Shown here: in pieces, positions 27,542 through 39,701 of the stretch
Position numbering within the stretch: the stretch's first letter is position 1
How the letters are laid out: each line of letters begins with the position of its first letter
Assembly (NCBI RefSeq): GCF_016428805.1
Contig: NZ_JAELTJ010000017.1
Location: forward strand, 1-64,000
Reading direction: 5' to 3'
Source of the DNA: Achromobacter sp. ASV32
GTDB lineage: Bacteria; Pseudomonadota; Gammaproteobacteria; Burkholderiales; Burkholderiaceae_B
Length of the DNA stretch: 64,000 nt
Position numbers and translations under genes: made by a program
The notes under the pieces: generated by a model
The model's database searches: none
Told to the model about the DNA's origin: nothing
The model's input: the letters and a program-made list of their open reading frames with translations, nothing else

Positions 27542-27733
27542 GTGTTCCAATTGGCATTCAGCCGCATGTCTCTTCGCATTGTAGCCACGCTTATGGCGAC
27601 CGGCATGATTGCGGCCTGCGGATACAAGGGTCCTTTGTACATGCCGACCCCTGACGGCAAGCCGCCCCCGCCCTCGCAACGCCAGACCGGGCCCCAGGTA
27701 CCGCAGATACCGACCGCCCCCACCCTGCCATGA
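27542..27733 (+). CDS. lptM: LptM-type small lipoprotein (formerly YifL)
   Basis: 63 residues from GTG 27542, which has GGAG six bases upstream; ATG 27566 gives 55 residues but no ribosome site. The signal peptide ends in the lipobox IAAC, and the mature end CGYKGPLYMP is the hallmark of LptM, an outer-membrane lipoprotein that helps the LptDE translocon assemble and oxidise correctly. A Pro-rich tail follows. Its stop overlaps the lysA start as ATGA. Confidence 0.88.
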   Translation: MFQLAFSRMSLRIVATLMATGMIAACGYKGPLYMPTPDGKPPPPSQRQTGPQVPQIPTAPTLP

Positions 27734-29022
27734 CCACCGCGTTCCCAGTTCCGCCCGAACTGGCCGGGCATCCGTACTTCCAGTACCGCAACAACGTGCT
27801 GTACGCCGAAGATGTGCCGCTGGACCATCTGGCCGGAAAACTGGGGACACCGCTCTACGTCTATTCCCGCGCCGCCCTCAGGGCAGCGTGGGACACCTAC
27901 CGCAGCGCCGTCGGCCAGCGGCCGGTGCTGGTCTGCTACGGCATGAAGGCCAATTCCAACCTGGCCGTCCTGAAGGAATTCGCCCGCTTGGGCGCCGGTT
28001 TCGACATCGTTTCCGGCGGCGAGCTCAAGCGCGCCCTGGCCGTCGGCGCCGACCCGGCCAGGATCGTCTTCTCGGGCGTGGGCAAACAGGCCTGGGAAAT
28101 GCGCGCGGCCCTGACGGCCGGCGTCCATTGCTTCAACGTCGAATCCGAGGCCGAGCTGCAACGCCTGTCCGATGTCGCCCAGGAAATGGGGCAACGCGCC
28201 CGGGTCGCGCTGCGCGTCAACCCGGATGTCGACGCGCAAACCCACCCCTATATCTCCACCGGCCTGAAAGAAAACAAATTCGGCATCGCCATCGGTGCGG
28301 CGCTGGACGCCTACCGCAGCGCCCGCCTGCTGCCCGGCCTGGAGATCACCGGCCTGGACTGTCATATCGGTTCGCAACTGACGGACATCAGCCCCTATCT
28401 GGACGCCCTGGAAAAACTGCTCGACCTGGTCGAGCAACTGGATGGCATCGGCATCCGCCTGTCGCACCTGGACCTGGGCGGCGGACTGGGCATCCGCTAC
28501 ACCGATGAAACGCCGCCCTCACCCAAAGCGCTGCTCGACCAGGTCTTCCAGCGCCTGCAGGCCCGCGGCCAGGATCATCTGCAAGTGGTGCTTGAGCCCG
28601 GCCGCTCATTGATCGGCAACGCCGGCGTGCTGCTGACCACCGTCCAGTACCTGAAGCACGCCGAAGCGCGCAACTTTGCCATCGTCGATGCCGCCATGAA
28701 CGACCTGCTGCGGCCGGCGCTGTACGGCGCCTGGCATGGCGTGCATCCCCTGCGGCCACGCGCAGGCGATGCCAGCGAGTACGACATCGTCGGCCCGGTC
28801 TGCGAAAGCGCCGATTGGCTGGCCAGGCAGCGCCTGCTGGCGCTGCAGCAAGGCGATGTGCTGGCGCTGGAATCGGCCGGCGCGTATGGCATGACGATGG
28901 CCGGCAACTACAACACGCGCCCACGAGCCGCCGAGGTGATGGTCGACGGCGCCAATTACCACGTGGTGCGCCAGCGCGAAACGCTGGACGACCTGTTGCG
29001 GGGCGAATCCACCTTGCCATGA
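27730..29022 (+). CDS. lysA: Diaminopimelate decarboxylase
   Basis: 430 residues, PLP-dependent fold III (alanine racemase type). It makes L-lysine from meso-diaminopimelate. The Schiff-base lysine is in VCYGMKANSN. The LDCHIGSQ, HLDLGGGLGIRY and EPGRSLIGNAG segments bind PLP and phosphate. Downstream CESADWLA and GAYGMTMAGNYN complete the dimeric active site. Start overlaps the lptM stop; both are expressed as one unit, ended by the following terminator. Confidence 0.97.
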   Translation: MTTAFPVPPELAGHPYFQYRNNVLYAEDVPLDHLAGKLGTPLYVYSRAALRAAWDTYRSAVGQRPVLVCYGMKANSNLAVLKEFARLGAGFDIVSGGELKRALAVGADPARIVFSGVGKQAWEMRAALTAGVHCFNVESEAELQRLSDVAQEMGQRARVALRVNPDVDAQTHPYISTGLKENKFGIAIGAALDAYRSARLLPGLEITGLDCHIGSQLTDISPYLDALEKLLDLVEQLDGIGIRLSHLDLGGGLGIRYTDETPPSPKALLDQVFQRLQARGQDHLQVVLEPGRSLIGNAGVLLTTVQYLKHAEARNFAIVDAAMNDLLRPALYGAWHGVHPLRPRAGDASEYDIVGPVCESADWLARQRLLALQQGDVLALESAGAYGMTMAGNYNTRPRAAEVMVDGANYHVVRQRETLDDLLRGESTLP

Positions 29023-29050
29023 GCCCGGCCCAAGCCGCCGCTCAGCCATG

Positions 29051-29078
29051 AAAAAGGCCCCGTTGACGGGGCCTTTTC
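29051..29078 (+). terminator. Rho-independent terminator after lysA
   Basis: AAAAGGCCCCG pairs with CGGGGCCTTTT around TTGA. The A-run and T-run make it bidirectional with ccsB, which ends at 29097 on the other strand. Confidence 0.88.
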
Positions 29079-29096
29079 GTTGATGCGTCTACCGCG

Positions 29097-30470
29097 TCAA
29101 AGCTGACCGTAGGAATGCAGGCCCGACAGGAACATGTTCACGCCCAGGAAGGCGAAGCCCGTGATCAGCAGCCCCGTCAGCGCCCAGTAGGCCGCCATGG
29201 TGCCGCGCAGGCCCTTGATCAGGCGCATATGCAGCCAGGCCGCGTAGTTCAGCCAGACGATCAGCGCCCAGGTTTCCTTGGGGTCCCATTGCCAGTAGGC
29301 GCCCCAGGCGTCGGCCGCCCACAGCGCGCCCAGGATGGTTGCCACCGTGAAGAAGGCGAAACCGATCGCAATGGCGCGATACATGATGTCGTCCAGCACC
29401 TCCAGCGGCGGCAACGCGGCGGCGATCCGGCGCCGGCCCAGCAGGATTGCGCCGATGATCACCGCGCCGATACCGAAATACAGCATCCAGGTCGCGGACA
29501 AGCCGTCGGTGCGAAACACCATGGGCTCGGCGCACAGCAGCACGCCCAGCACGAACAACGGCGCCAGCTTCAGCCAGGATGTAGTCTGCCCGTGCTGCTT
29601 GACCAGGTAGGCAAAGCCAACCATGGCCGCCAGCGAGAACGTGCCATAGCCGATGAAATTGGCAGGCACGTGCAGCTTCATCCACCAGCTCTTGAGCGCC
29701 GGCACCAGCGGCTGGATCTGCCCCGCGTCGCGCGTGAACGAATACCACAGCAGGAACACCACCGCCGACGTCACCACCAGCAGCACGAAGCCGCCCAGCG
29801 CGCGGGTGTTGTACTTGCGCTCGTAGTACAGATAGAACAGCGCCGTGATCAGCGAGAACAGCACGAACACTTCGTACAGGTTGCTGACCGGGATGTGGCC
29901 CAGGTCGGGCCCCATCAGGTGGCCTTCGCGCCAACGCACCAGCAGGCCCGTCACGCCCGCGAACACCGCGCCCCAGGTCAGGGCCGTGCCCAGCCAGGCG
30001 GCCGTCGGGCTGAATACGCCTATCCAGTAGCAGACCATGGCCAGCGCGAACAGCGCGCTCATCCAGAGAATGGCGGACTGCGACGAAAACAGGTATTTCA
30101 GGAAGAACACCTGCTCGGCCCGCGCCAGGTCATTGCCGTAGAGCATCAGCGCCAGGCCGGCCGCGATCGCACAGGCGACCATCAGGCGGCGCAAGGGGCG
30201 CCACAGCCATCCCAGCCAGGTCAGCGCAGGCACCGTGCCGCACAGGATGATCTTCTCGTAGTAGTCCATGGCGCCCGCATAGCGGGTCAGCGCAAAGCCG
30301 GCCCCCACCGCCAGCAGCAGGAAGAAGACGACGTCCGTCCAATCCGGCTTGCCGCGTTGTGCGCGGTTGTCGCCCGTTTCGGACATGCCGTCCTGCCAAA
30401 GCGTGTCGGGCGCTGGCGCATGCACGGGCATGCCAGGCGTGGGGGAATGCGTGGTGGTGGTCGTGGACAT
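29097..30470 (-). CDS. ccsB: Cytochrome c biogenesis protein CcsB/ResC (heme handling)
   Basis: 457 residues, multi-spanning inner-membrane protein of system II cytochrome c maturation. The WWD-type heme-binding segment is WGAYWQWDPKETWALIVW. Conserved periplasmic and membrane histidines occur near KLHVPANFIGYG and WLNYAAWLHMRL. It carries heme across the membrane and with ResB ligates it to CxxCH apoproteins. It follows resB by 8 bp, so the two are co-transcribed. Confidence 0.93.
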   Translation of the reverse strand: MSTTTTTHSPTPGMPVHAPAPDTLWQDGMSETGDNRAQRGKPDWTDVVFFLLLAVGAGFALTRYAGAMDYYEKIILCGTVPALTWLGWLWRPLRRLMVACAIAAGLALMLYGNDLARAEQVFFLKYLFSSQSAILWMSALFALAMVCYWIGVFSPTAAWLGTALTWGAVFAGVTGLLVRWREGHLMGPDLGHIPVSNLYEVFVLFSLITALFYLYYERKYNTRALGGFVLLVVTSAVVFLLWYSFTRDAGQIQPLVPALKSWWMKLHVPANFIGYGTFSLAAMVGFAYLVKQHGQTTSWLKLAPLFVLGVLLCAEPMVFRTDGLSATWMLYFGIGAVIIGAILLGRRRIAAALPPLEVLDDIMYRAIAIGFAFFTVATILGALWAADAWGAYWQWDPKETWALIVWLNYAAWLHMRLIKGLRGTMAAYWALTGLLITGFAFLGVNMFLSGLHSYGQL

Positions 30471-30478
30471 AAGAAACC

Positions 30479-32557
30479 TTAAGACCCTTTCTGGCGCAGC
30501 AGCGCCTGCTTGAAGCGATCAAACTCCTGATTGAAGTCGAGTGTACGCTTCTGGGAAGTCATTGCCGCCAGGATGCCGCTGCCGTTCTCTACCGGCCGGA
30601 CCCAGATCCAGACCCGGCGATCCCGAATATAGAACATCGAGAACACGCCCAGGACCAGCAGCAGGCTGCCCAGGTAGACCGTGTTCTTGCCGGGGGTGCG
30701 GCTCACCTGGAACACGCTGGCCTGGACGTGGTTGAAATCAGCCAGCGAGAAGAACATCGGCGCCGGATAGACGGTCAGGTCCGACAGGGCTGCCACCGCC
30801 AGGCGCGACCACACCGCGGCGCGCTCGCCATCGGCGCCCTCGGTGGCCGTCGGCGGCAGCCCGGCGCGTTCACGCTCGATCGCGCGCACTTCGTTCATGC
30901 TGGCGCCGATCAGCCGGATCACCACGTCAGCCGCGCGCTCCATGTCGGCAGGCGGAGTATTGGCCTGCAAGAACGCCGCCACGGCCTGCAGGCCGCCTGA
31001 GGCGAAGGTTTCCAAGGCGCGCTCGGCCGCCGTCTGCAACGGCTGGCGGTCCGCGCCGGTCGGGCTGTTGCGTTCGGCGAAGCGGCGCGCCGCTTCCCGC
31101 CGCGCCGCGGGGTCCGCCAGGGTGGCGCGCAGCCGCATGAATTCCGCCACCGAGCTGTCGTCGTCCGCGGGAATACGCAGATAGCGGAACGGCTCGGACG
31201 CGTTGTTGCGCACACCGGCCAGGAACACGCTGGCGCCATCGAGCTGCACCGGCAGCATGTAGTTCTGGAATTCGTGCGCCTGACCCGCATCGTCGATCAG
31301 CTTGTATTCGACGCTGGGCCCCACGTTGCGCAGGTTTTCGTTCTTTTTGCCGGCTGCGCTACCCGACACCGACGCCACGTGCTCGGCGAAGCTCTGGTTC
31401 GCCCCCTTGGGGTCGCCGCGGGTCAGGTCTTCGACGTTGATGGGGCGCAGCGCCATGATCTCGACGCCCATGGTGCGCGGACCCTTGCCTGTTTGAGCGG
31501 TGACTTCGGCAGTCTTGCCCACGGTGCCGTCGACATTGAACGTGGCGCTGTCGGCGCCGACCAGCGGATAGCCCTTGAGCACAACCGTGCTGCCGCCGTC
31601 GTCGAAACTGGACTGATAGACGGTCATGCCTTTGAAACGCAGCGGCTCGTTCACCTCGATGGTGGAATCGAACGACTTGCCGGTATCGGGGTCGGTCACT
31701 TCCACTTCGCTGGCAAAGCGGCTGGGCATGCCGGTCGAGTAATAATCGACCACGAATTTCTTCAACTTCAGGGTAAAGGGCATGGGCTGCACCAGCGCCC
31801 CGTCGCCCACCATCACGACCGCCGTGCTGGCCTGGCCGTTTTCCGGCACCAGCACGCTGGCGCGAAAGCTGGGGTTATCCACCGACAGGCGACCGCTTTC
31901 CGGCACTTCGGAAATCAGCATGTTTTCGACGATGGGTTTCTTGCCGCCGAACATGACCTGCAGGCGCACCGGCAACTCGCTGTCGAGCAGGCCGCCGACA
32001 CAGATGATGACCATCGCGGCGTGCGCAAATACATAGCCCAGCCGGTTGGCGCTGCCCTTCTTGGCCGCCAGCAGCACGCCGGTATTGTCCTGGCGTTCGC
32101 GCACCGCATAGCCCATCCGCTTGAGCAGCGCTGTCAAGCCGGCCGCGGTCTGCGGTACGTCGGTGGCAACGTCGGTTTCGACCCGGTGCGGAAAGGCCCG
32201 CAGGCTGCTGCCGCGCACGTGTTCACGGAACGAACTGGCCTCGCGCAGCATCTTGGGCGCGTTGCGGATCAGGCAGACCGAGGTCGAAATAACCAGGAAC
32301 GCCATGATCAGCAGGAACCACCAGCTGTTGTAGACGTGCCAGATGGAGAACTTGTCGAACACTTCGAACCAGAACGGGCCGAACTGGTCGATGTAGTTGC
32401 TGGACGACCGATTTTGCTGCAGCACTGTCCCCACCAGGCTCGCCACGCAGATGAACATCAGCAGGCTGACGGCAAAACGCATCGAGCCCAGCAGTTCGAA
32501 CAGGTCGCGGGGCAGGCTGCGCAGGGAAGGACGGGTGTGTGTCTGGGTCGAATTCAT
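30479..32557 (-). CDS. resB: ResB/Ccs1-family cytochrome c biogenesis protein
   Basis: 692 residues. Several membrane helices near the N-terminus (FAVSLLMFICVASLVGTVLQQN) and near 100-190. A large periplasmic domain and a last helix (TVYLGSLLLVLGVFSMFYIRDRR) follow. Partner of CcsB; the histidine- and tryptophan-rich membrane helices help bind heme and the apocytochrome. It is translated just before ccsB. Cytochrome c4, a likely client, is the next gene upstream. Confidence 0.93.
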   Translation of the reverse strand: MNSTQTHTRPSLRSLPRDLFELLGSMRFAVSLLMFICVASLVGTVLQQNRSSSNYIDQFGPFWFEVFDKFSIWHVYNSWWFLLIMAFLVISTSVCLIRNAPKMLREASSFREHVRGSSLRAFPHRVETDVATDVPQTAAGLTALLKRMGYAVRERQDNTGVLLAAKKGSANRLGYVFAHAAMVIICVGGLLDSELPVRLQVMFGGKKPIVENMLISEVPESGRLSVDNPSFRASVLVPENGQASTAVVMVGDGALVQPMPFTLKLKKFVVDYYSTGMPSRFASEVEVTDPDTGKSFDSTIEVNEPLRFKGMTVYQSSFDDGGSTVVLKGYPLVGADSATFNVDGTVGKTAEVTAQTGKGPRTMGVEIMALRPINVEDLTRGDPKGANQSFAEHVASVSGSAAGKKNENLRNVGPSVEYKLIDDAGQAHEFQNYMLPVQLDGASVFLAGVRNNASEPFRYLRIPADDDSSVAEFMRLRATLADPAARREAARRFAERNSPTGADRQPLQTAAERALETFASGGLQAVAAFLQANTPPADMERAADVVIRLIGASMNEVRAIERERAGLPPTATEGADGERAAVWSRLAVAALSDLTVYPAPMFFSLADFNHVQASVFQVSRTPGKNTVYLGSLLLVLGVFSMFYIRDRRVWIWVRPVENGSGILAAMTSQKRTLDFNQEFDRFKQALLRQKGS

Positions 32558-32675
32558 GAAAAAAGGGGGGCCGCGCTATCGGCTACCCCCCTCGTAGACA
32601 GCGCGTAACGGAACCAGGTTCCGTACGCTCGGGTTGCGTAAACGCGGACCAGCCGCGCGCGTTGCCGCTTGGCGG

Positions 32676-33377
32676 CTACCGCAGGCCAGCCGCGTAGTCC
32701 GCCACGGCCTTGATGTCGGCATCCGACATCCGATCGGCCACGGCGTGCATGACGTCGTTGGCGCGATCGCCGCTGCGGAACAGCTTGAGCTGTTCTTCAA
32801 TGTACAGGGGAAACTGGCCCGACAAACGGGGGTACTGGCCCGGAATGCCCGCGCCGTTGGCAGAATGGCACGCCGCGCAGGCCGGGACATTGCGTTCAGG
32901 CAAACCGCCGCGCCAGATCTTTTGACCCAGATCAACCAGCTTCTCGTAGCCTGCCGTGGCGGGCTCTTTCAGAGGCTGCTGCGCCAGGTACAGCGCGATG
33001 TTCTGCATGTCGGCAGGCGTCAGGTTCTGCGCCATGGCGGTCATGGGGGTGGGATTGCCGCCGGCGCCGTTGCGTACGGGCAGCTTGGCGCCCGCCTTGA
33101 CCTGGAAATCGGTCAGTTGCTTGACCAGGTATTCATGGGGTTGCGCGGCCAGGTTGGGATTCACCGGAATGGTGCTGTTGCCCGCCGCGCCATGACAGGA
33201 GGCACAGGCAATGATGCCTCGGGAGGCGTCGCCCTGGTCAAACAGCTGCCCGCCCTTGGCGGCATCTGGTTTGGCCGGGCCCGCAGCCCCGTCGGCGGCG
33301 AAACTCGTAGTAGATAAGGCGGAGGCGCCGAGCAACAGCCCGCTCGCAACCAACATCCGGGACAGCACACGCTTCAT
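32676..33377 (-). CDS. Diheme cytochrome c4
   Basis: 233 residues with a signal peptide to about residue 27 (TTSFAADG). Two heme c sites, CASCH and CAACH, each lie in a cytochrome c domain with a distal methionine (MTAMAQNLTPADM in the first, ADRMSDADIK in the second). It is an electron carrier between bc1 or quinol-linked enzymes and terminal oxidases. The ATG at 33377 was preferred over one at 33398 because the signal peptide MKRVLSRMLVASGLLLGAS starts there. Confidence 0.93.
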   Translation of the reverse strand: MKRVLSRMLVASGLLLGASALSTTSFAADGAAGPAKPDAAKGGQLFDQGDASRGIIACASCHGAAGNSTIPVNPNLAAQPHEYLVKQLTDFQVKAGAKLPVRNGAGGNPTPMTAMAQNLTPADMQNIALYLAQQPLKEPATAGYEKLVDLGQKIWRGGLPERNVPACAACHSANGAGIPGQYPRLSGQFPLYIEEQLKLFRSGDRANDVMHAVADRMSDADIKAVADYAAGLR

Positions 33378-33609
33378 GAAGACCTCGACGAATCGCATCG
33401 CTCAAGGCGCAAAAAGGCGCCCACGCCTACCCGCACATCTGGAAAACCGTATCGAACCTGATTTGCCGTTCTGCCTGCCCAGAGAAAGCCGGTTGGTACC
33501 GAAATGCCCTCAACAGTAAGCAAAAGAGACGGCTCCGCGCACGGGGACCACTGTTGCAAACGCCGGATTATACAATAGGGCTCGAAACCAACCGTATCCA
33601 AAGCCATCC

Positions 33610-36190
<2,581 letters not shown>

Positions 36191-36226
36191 GCGGCGCGAG
36201 CCCTCATGGTAGCGGCCGGGTGGCGC

Positions 36227-38110
36227 TCAGCGCAATAGCACGCGGTCCAGCGATTCGGTGAAACGCTTGGCGTCCTGGAAGCCCACCACGCGCGCGTCCG
36301 GCAATTCCTTGCCGCCCGGAGCGAAGAACATGATGCCCGGCGGGCCGAACAGGCGGAAGCGCTTGAGCAGCGCCCGGTCGTCGGCATTGTTGGCGGTCAC
36401 GTCGGCCTGCACCAGCAGCATGCCCGCCATGCGTTGCGCCACGCCCGGATCGGTGAAGGTGAAGCGCTCCATTTCGCGGCACGACACGCACCAGTCGGCA
36501 TAGAAATCCAGCATCACCGGTTGCTGGCTCTGTGCCAGCAACGCATCGAGCTCAGCGTTATTGCGCACGCGCTTGAAGTGCACCTCGCCCGCCTTCGCCG
36601 CGGCGCCCCCGGTGGACGGACCGCCCGACGCAAAATGCGACAGCGGCTGCAATACATCGCGGCCGCCGCTGGCCGCGCCCACCAACCATGCCGCGGCGGC
36701 CAGGCCCAGCAGCAGCCCCAGGCCCTTGCCGAACATGCGTGCCGCGCCGGCGCCGGCCGGCAGCGCATCAAAAGCGCGCAGCATCACCGCGCCGACAATC
36801 GCCAGGAAGGCCCAACCGGTCATCTGCACCCAGGTCGGCACCACCGGAATCAGCATCCACCACGCCGTAGCCAGCAACAGCATGCCGAAAAGCCGCTTGA
36901 CCCCGTCCATCCAGGGCCCCGCCTTCGGCAGCAGCGCGCCCGACGAGGCGCCGACGATCAGCAGCGGCACGCCCATGCCCCACGCCATGGCGAACAAGGC
37001 CGAGCCGCCCAGCACCACATCGCCGGTCTGCGAGATATACAGCAAGGCGCCAGCCAGGGGCGCGGCCACGCACGGGCCGACGATCAGGGCCGACAACGCC
37101 CCCATCACCAGCGCGCCGGTGTAGCGGCCACCGGGCACGCGCGACGAACGCTCGGCCAGCTTGGCCTGGATGCCCGACGGCATCTGGAAGGTGAAGGCGT
37201 CGAACATCGCCAGCGCCAGCACCGCCAGCAGAATCGCGAACAAGGTCAGGATCCAGGGCGTCTGCAGCCAGGCGGCCAGACCGGCGCCGCTCAGGCCTGC
37301 GGCCACGCCCAGCGCGGTATAGACCACCGACATCCCCAGCACATAGGTCGCAGCCAGCGCCAGACCTCGTCCACGGGTGGGCCGGGCCTGGCTGGCCCCG
37401 CCCAGCACGATGGACGAAAGGATGGGAATCATCGGCAGCACGCAGGGCGTGAACGCCAGCAGCAGCCCCAGCACCAGGAACACCCCGGCCGTCTTGATCC
37501 AACCGAGTCCGCCCAAGGCGTCGGCCAAGCCCGTGTCGCCCGCGTTGACCAGCGCACTCAGGCCGCCCGTTGCCGCGGGCGCGGCAACGGCGGATGCGCC
37601 GGCGCCACCCGCGCCTGCCAGAGCGTAGCCGCCCGCTACCGGCGTCAGCTTCACGCTGCTGTCCATGGGCGGATAGCACAGGCCGGCGTCGGCACAGCCC
37701 TGGCCGGTCAGCGTCAAGGTGAACGGCTGGCCGCCCGGCGTGACCGGCACCCGGATCACGACGTCCTTGTGATAGACCTCCATGTCTTTTTCAAAGGTCG
37801 GGTCGTATTTGACGTCGCCCTTGGGATAGACCGCCTCGCCCAGCGTCGCCGCGCCCAGCGGGCTGATGGCGATGCCGAAGCGCTCGCGGTACATGTAGTA
37901 CCCGGGCGCCACGCGGAAGCGCAGTTCGACAGTGTCCGGCGCCGCCATCACCGCGCTGAAGACGAAGGCTTTTTCCGGCTCAAGGAATTCGGCGTCGGCG
38001 CGCGCGGGCGCATTCCAGCCCAACAGCAACAGCGCCATCGCCAACAGGGCCAGCAATCTGGGGAAAAAAGCACGCATCGGTGCGCCGGCCAGGACCGCGA
38101 GTTGCAACAT
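36227..38110 (-). CDS. dsbD: Thiol:disulfide interchange protein DsbD
   Basis: 627 residues. Signal peptide, then the periplasmic N-domain with its redox pair (GQGCADAGLCYPP). The eight-helix core has redox cysteines in FTPCVLPMIPIL and GPCVAAPL. The C-terminal thioredoxin-like domain has ADWCVSCREME. It passes electrons from cytoplasmic thioredoxin to periplasmic DsbC and cytochrome c maturation. The first ATG overlaps the cutA stop by one base (TGATG); ATG 38077 directly before MRAFFPRLLALLAM may be used instead. Confidence 0.95.
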   Translation of the reverse strand: MLQLAVLAGAPMRAFFPRLLALLAMALLLLGWNAPARADAEFLEPEKAFVFSAVMAAPDTVELRFRVAPGYYMYRERFGIAISPLGAATLGEAVYPKGDVKYDPTFEKDMEVYHKDVVIRVPVTPGGQPFTLTLTGQGCADAGLCYPPMDSSVKLTPVAGGYALAGAGGAGASAVAAPAATGGLSALVNAGDTGLADALGGLGWIKTAGVFLVLGLLLAFTPCVLPMIPILSSIVLGGASQARPTRGRGLALAATYVLGMSVVYTALGVAAGLSGAGLAAWLQTPWILTLFAILLAVLALAMFDAFTFQMPSGIQAKLAERSSRVPGGRYTGALVMGALSALIVGPCVAAPLAGALLYISQTGDVVLGGSALFAMAWGMGVPLLIVGASSGALLPKAGPWMDGVKRLFGMLLLATAWWMLIPVVPTWVQMTGWAFLAIVGAVMLRAFDALPAGAGAARMFGKGLGLLLGLAAAAWLVGAASGGRDVLQPLSHFASGGPSTGGAAAKAGEVHFKRVRNNAELDALLAQSQQPVMLDFYADWCVSCREMERFTFTDPGVAQRMAGMLLVQADVTANNADDRALLKRFRLFGPPGIMFFAPGGKELPDARVVGFQDAKRFTESLDRVLLR

Positions 38111-38457
38111 CAGTCTCTCTTGTTCTGCGGGACGGCCGTCTGCTCGCGCACCCAGTCCAGATAGGGCGCCGCGCCGCCGATGACCGGCAGCACGATGATT
38201 TCAGGCACATCGTAGGGATGCATCTGCGCCAGGGCCTGAACCACGGCCTGATGACGCGCGTAGGTGGTTTTGATGTGGATGGGGATTTCTTCCGCCCCTT
38301 CGACCTCTCCTTGCCACTGGTAGATGGACAGGCCGGCGGCGCCAAGGTTCACGCAGGCGGCCAGGCCATCTTCGACCAGGACATGCGCGATGCGCTTGGC
38401 CAGCAGCAGGTCCGGTGCGTTGCTGATGATCAGCACGACGTCGTCATCGCGCAACAT
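38110..38457 (-). CDS. cutA: Divalent-cation tolerance protein CutA
   Basis: 115 residues, the standard CutA1 size; a trimeric ferredoxin-like fold tied to divalent metal tolerance. DGLAACVNLGAAGLSIYQWQGEVE and EIPIHIKTTYARH match the family, as does HPYDVPEIIVLPV. The ATG at 38457 starts the first strand. cutA-dsbD is a common proteobacterial pair, here translationally coupled. Confidence 0.92.
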   Translation of the reverse strand: MLRDDDVVLIISNAPDLLLAKRIAHVLVEDGLAACVNLGAAGLSIYQWQGEVEGAEEIPIHIKTTYARHQAVVQALAQMHPYDVPEIIVLPVIGGAAPYLDWVREQTAVPQNKRD

Positions 38458-38584
38458 GGAACCTCCTTGGGATACCCGTGTGGGATGTAACTCGGGGTAT
38501 TTTATCGGTAATGCCGCCACCTGCTACGGCCGGCACCGCGGCGCCGCCGCGCTAACGCGCGCTCCCGTCCCCATCGAGGCCAGC

Positions 38585-39022
38585 ATGTCCGATAACTGCC
38601 TGTTCTGCCGTATCGCCCGCCACGAGATTCCGGCCCACATCGTTCACGAAGACGAGCGCCTGATGGCGTTCCTGGACATCCAGCCCGTGCGCGCTGGACA
38701 CACGCTCATCATTCCCAAGCAGCACTACCCCTACTACGAAGACATGCCGGCCGACCTGGCCGGCCACGTCGTCAACCTGGGGCAGAAACTGGGGCGCCAC
38801 ATGAAGCGCCTGTACAACGTCGAGCGCGTGGCTTTCGCGTTCACCGGCATCCACGTCGCGCACACCCATGCCCACGTGATTCCCATGCATCACCCGCAAG
38901 ACGTGACCTCCACCCAGTACATCGAGCAGCAGGACCTGACCTTCCGGATGCCGCCACAAGCCCCCCAAGAGGCGCTGGCGGCCACCGCCGCCCAGTTGCG
39001 CGGCGAACTGCGCGGTTCCTAG
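38585..39022 (+). CDS. HIT-family nucleotide hydrolase
   Basis: 145 residues. CLFCRIARHEIPA is the typical first segment with a zinc-type CxxC, and the histidine triad lies in HTHAHVIPMHH. It is likely a nucleoside phosphoramidate or dinucleoside polyphosphate hydrolase. It stands alone between cutA and the ribosomal cluster. Confidence 0.9.
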   Translation: MSDNCLFCRIARHEIPAHIVHEDERLMAFLDIQPVRAGHTLIIPKQHYPYYEDMPADLAGHVVNLGQKLGRHMKRLYNVERVAFAFTGIHVAHTHAHVIPMHHPQDVTSTQYIEQQDLTFRMPPQAPQEALAATAAQLRGELRGS

Positions 39023-39062
39023 CCAAGGGCCCTCACGGGCCTGTGGCCGCGTTCTCGCGCCA

Positions 39063-39097
39063 CAAAAAACAAGGGCGGGTCCGAAGACCCGCCCTTG
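39063..39097 (-). terminator. Terminator at the end of the alpha (ribosomal protein) operon
   Basis: Eleven paired bases (39070-39080 with 39087-39097, CAAGGGCGGGT) close a CTTCGG-type loop. Read on the minus strand it ends in TTTTTT. It lies 23 bp after rplQ and marks the end of the long rplN-rplQ transcription unit. Confidence 0.9.
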
Positions 39098-39119
39098 CTA
39101 CTCATCGCGCAACCGAAGC

Positions 39120-39515
39120 TTATTCGGCGGCGCTGTCCTCAGCGGCTTCATCGACTTCCGGACGGTCGACCAGCTCCATGAATGCCATGGGAGCGTTGTC
39201 GCCTTGACGGAAACCCATCTTCAGCACGCGGGTGTAGCCACCGTTACGGGCCGCGTAGCGCGGGCCGATTTCGGCGAACAGCTTCACCACGGCGTCGCGA
39301 TCGCGCAGACGGGCAAAAGCCAGACGCTTGTTCGCGAGGGTGGGTTCTTTACCCAGCGTGATCAGGGGTTCGATGACGCGGCGCAATTCTTTCGCCTTCG
39401 GCAGCGTGGTCTTGATGGCTTCGTGGGTGATCAACGAAACGGCCATGTTGCGGAACATGGCAAGACGGTGACTGCTGGTGCGGTTGAGCTTACGCAAGCC
39501 ATTACCGTGACGCAT
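39120..39515 (-). CDS. rplQ: 50S ribosomal protein L17
   Basis: 131 residues beginning [17 protein letters not shown], unmistakable L17. It binds 23S rRNA near the peptide exit region. The acidic tail after residue 115 ([11 protein letters not shown]) is a common betaproteobacterial variation. Last gene of the operon, 186 bp after rpoA. Confidence 0.98.
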   Translation of the reverse strand: MRHGNGLRKLNRTSSHRLAMFRNMAVSLITHEAIKTTLPKAKELRRVIEPLITLGKEPTLANKRLAFARLRDRDAVVKLFAEIGPRYAARNGGYTRVLKMGFRQGDNAPMAFMELVDRPEVDEAAEDSAAE

Positions 39516-39701
39516 GATAAGTATCCTTTGAATCTAGAGAAGGCGTTTCCGCCCTCGGGTTATCCGGCTCTTCTATCAACCTGCAATCAGGCCGCGGTCC
39601 GGTGGAAAACGGTGCATTTTACGACGGTTTCGCAAACCGCCCGGTTTTGACGCCGGGCGCTGCAGGGGACGCCCCCTATCAGGGGCGCCACCCGTTAAGA
39701 C

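Noticed and set aside
39516-39701. Hidden small gene between rplQ and rpoA
   Set aside because: Frames here lack start signals and reflect leader sequence; the gap is ordinary for this operon.
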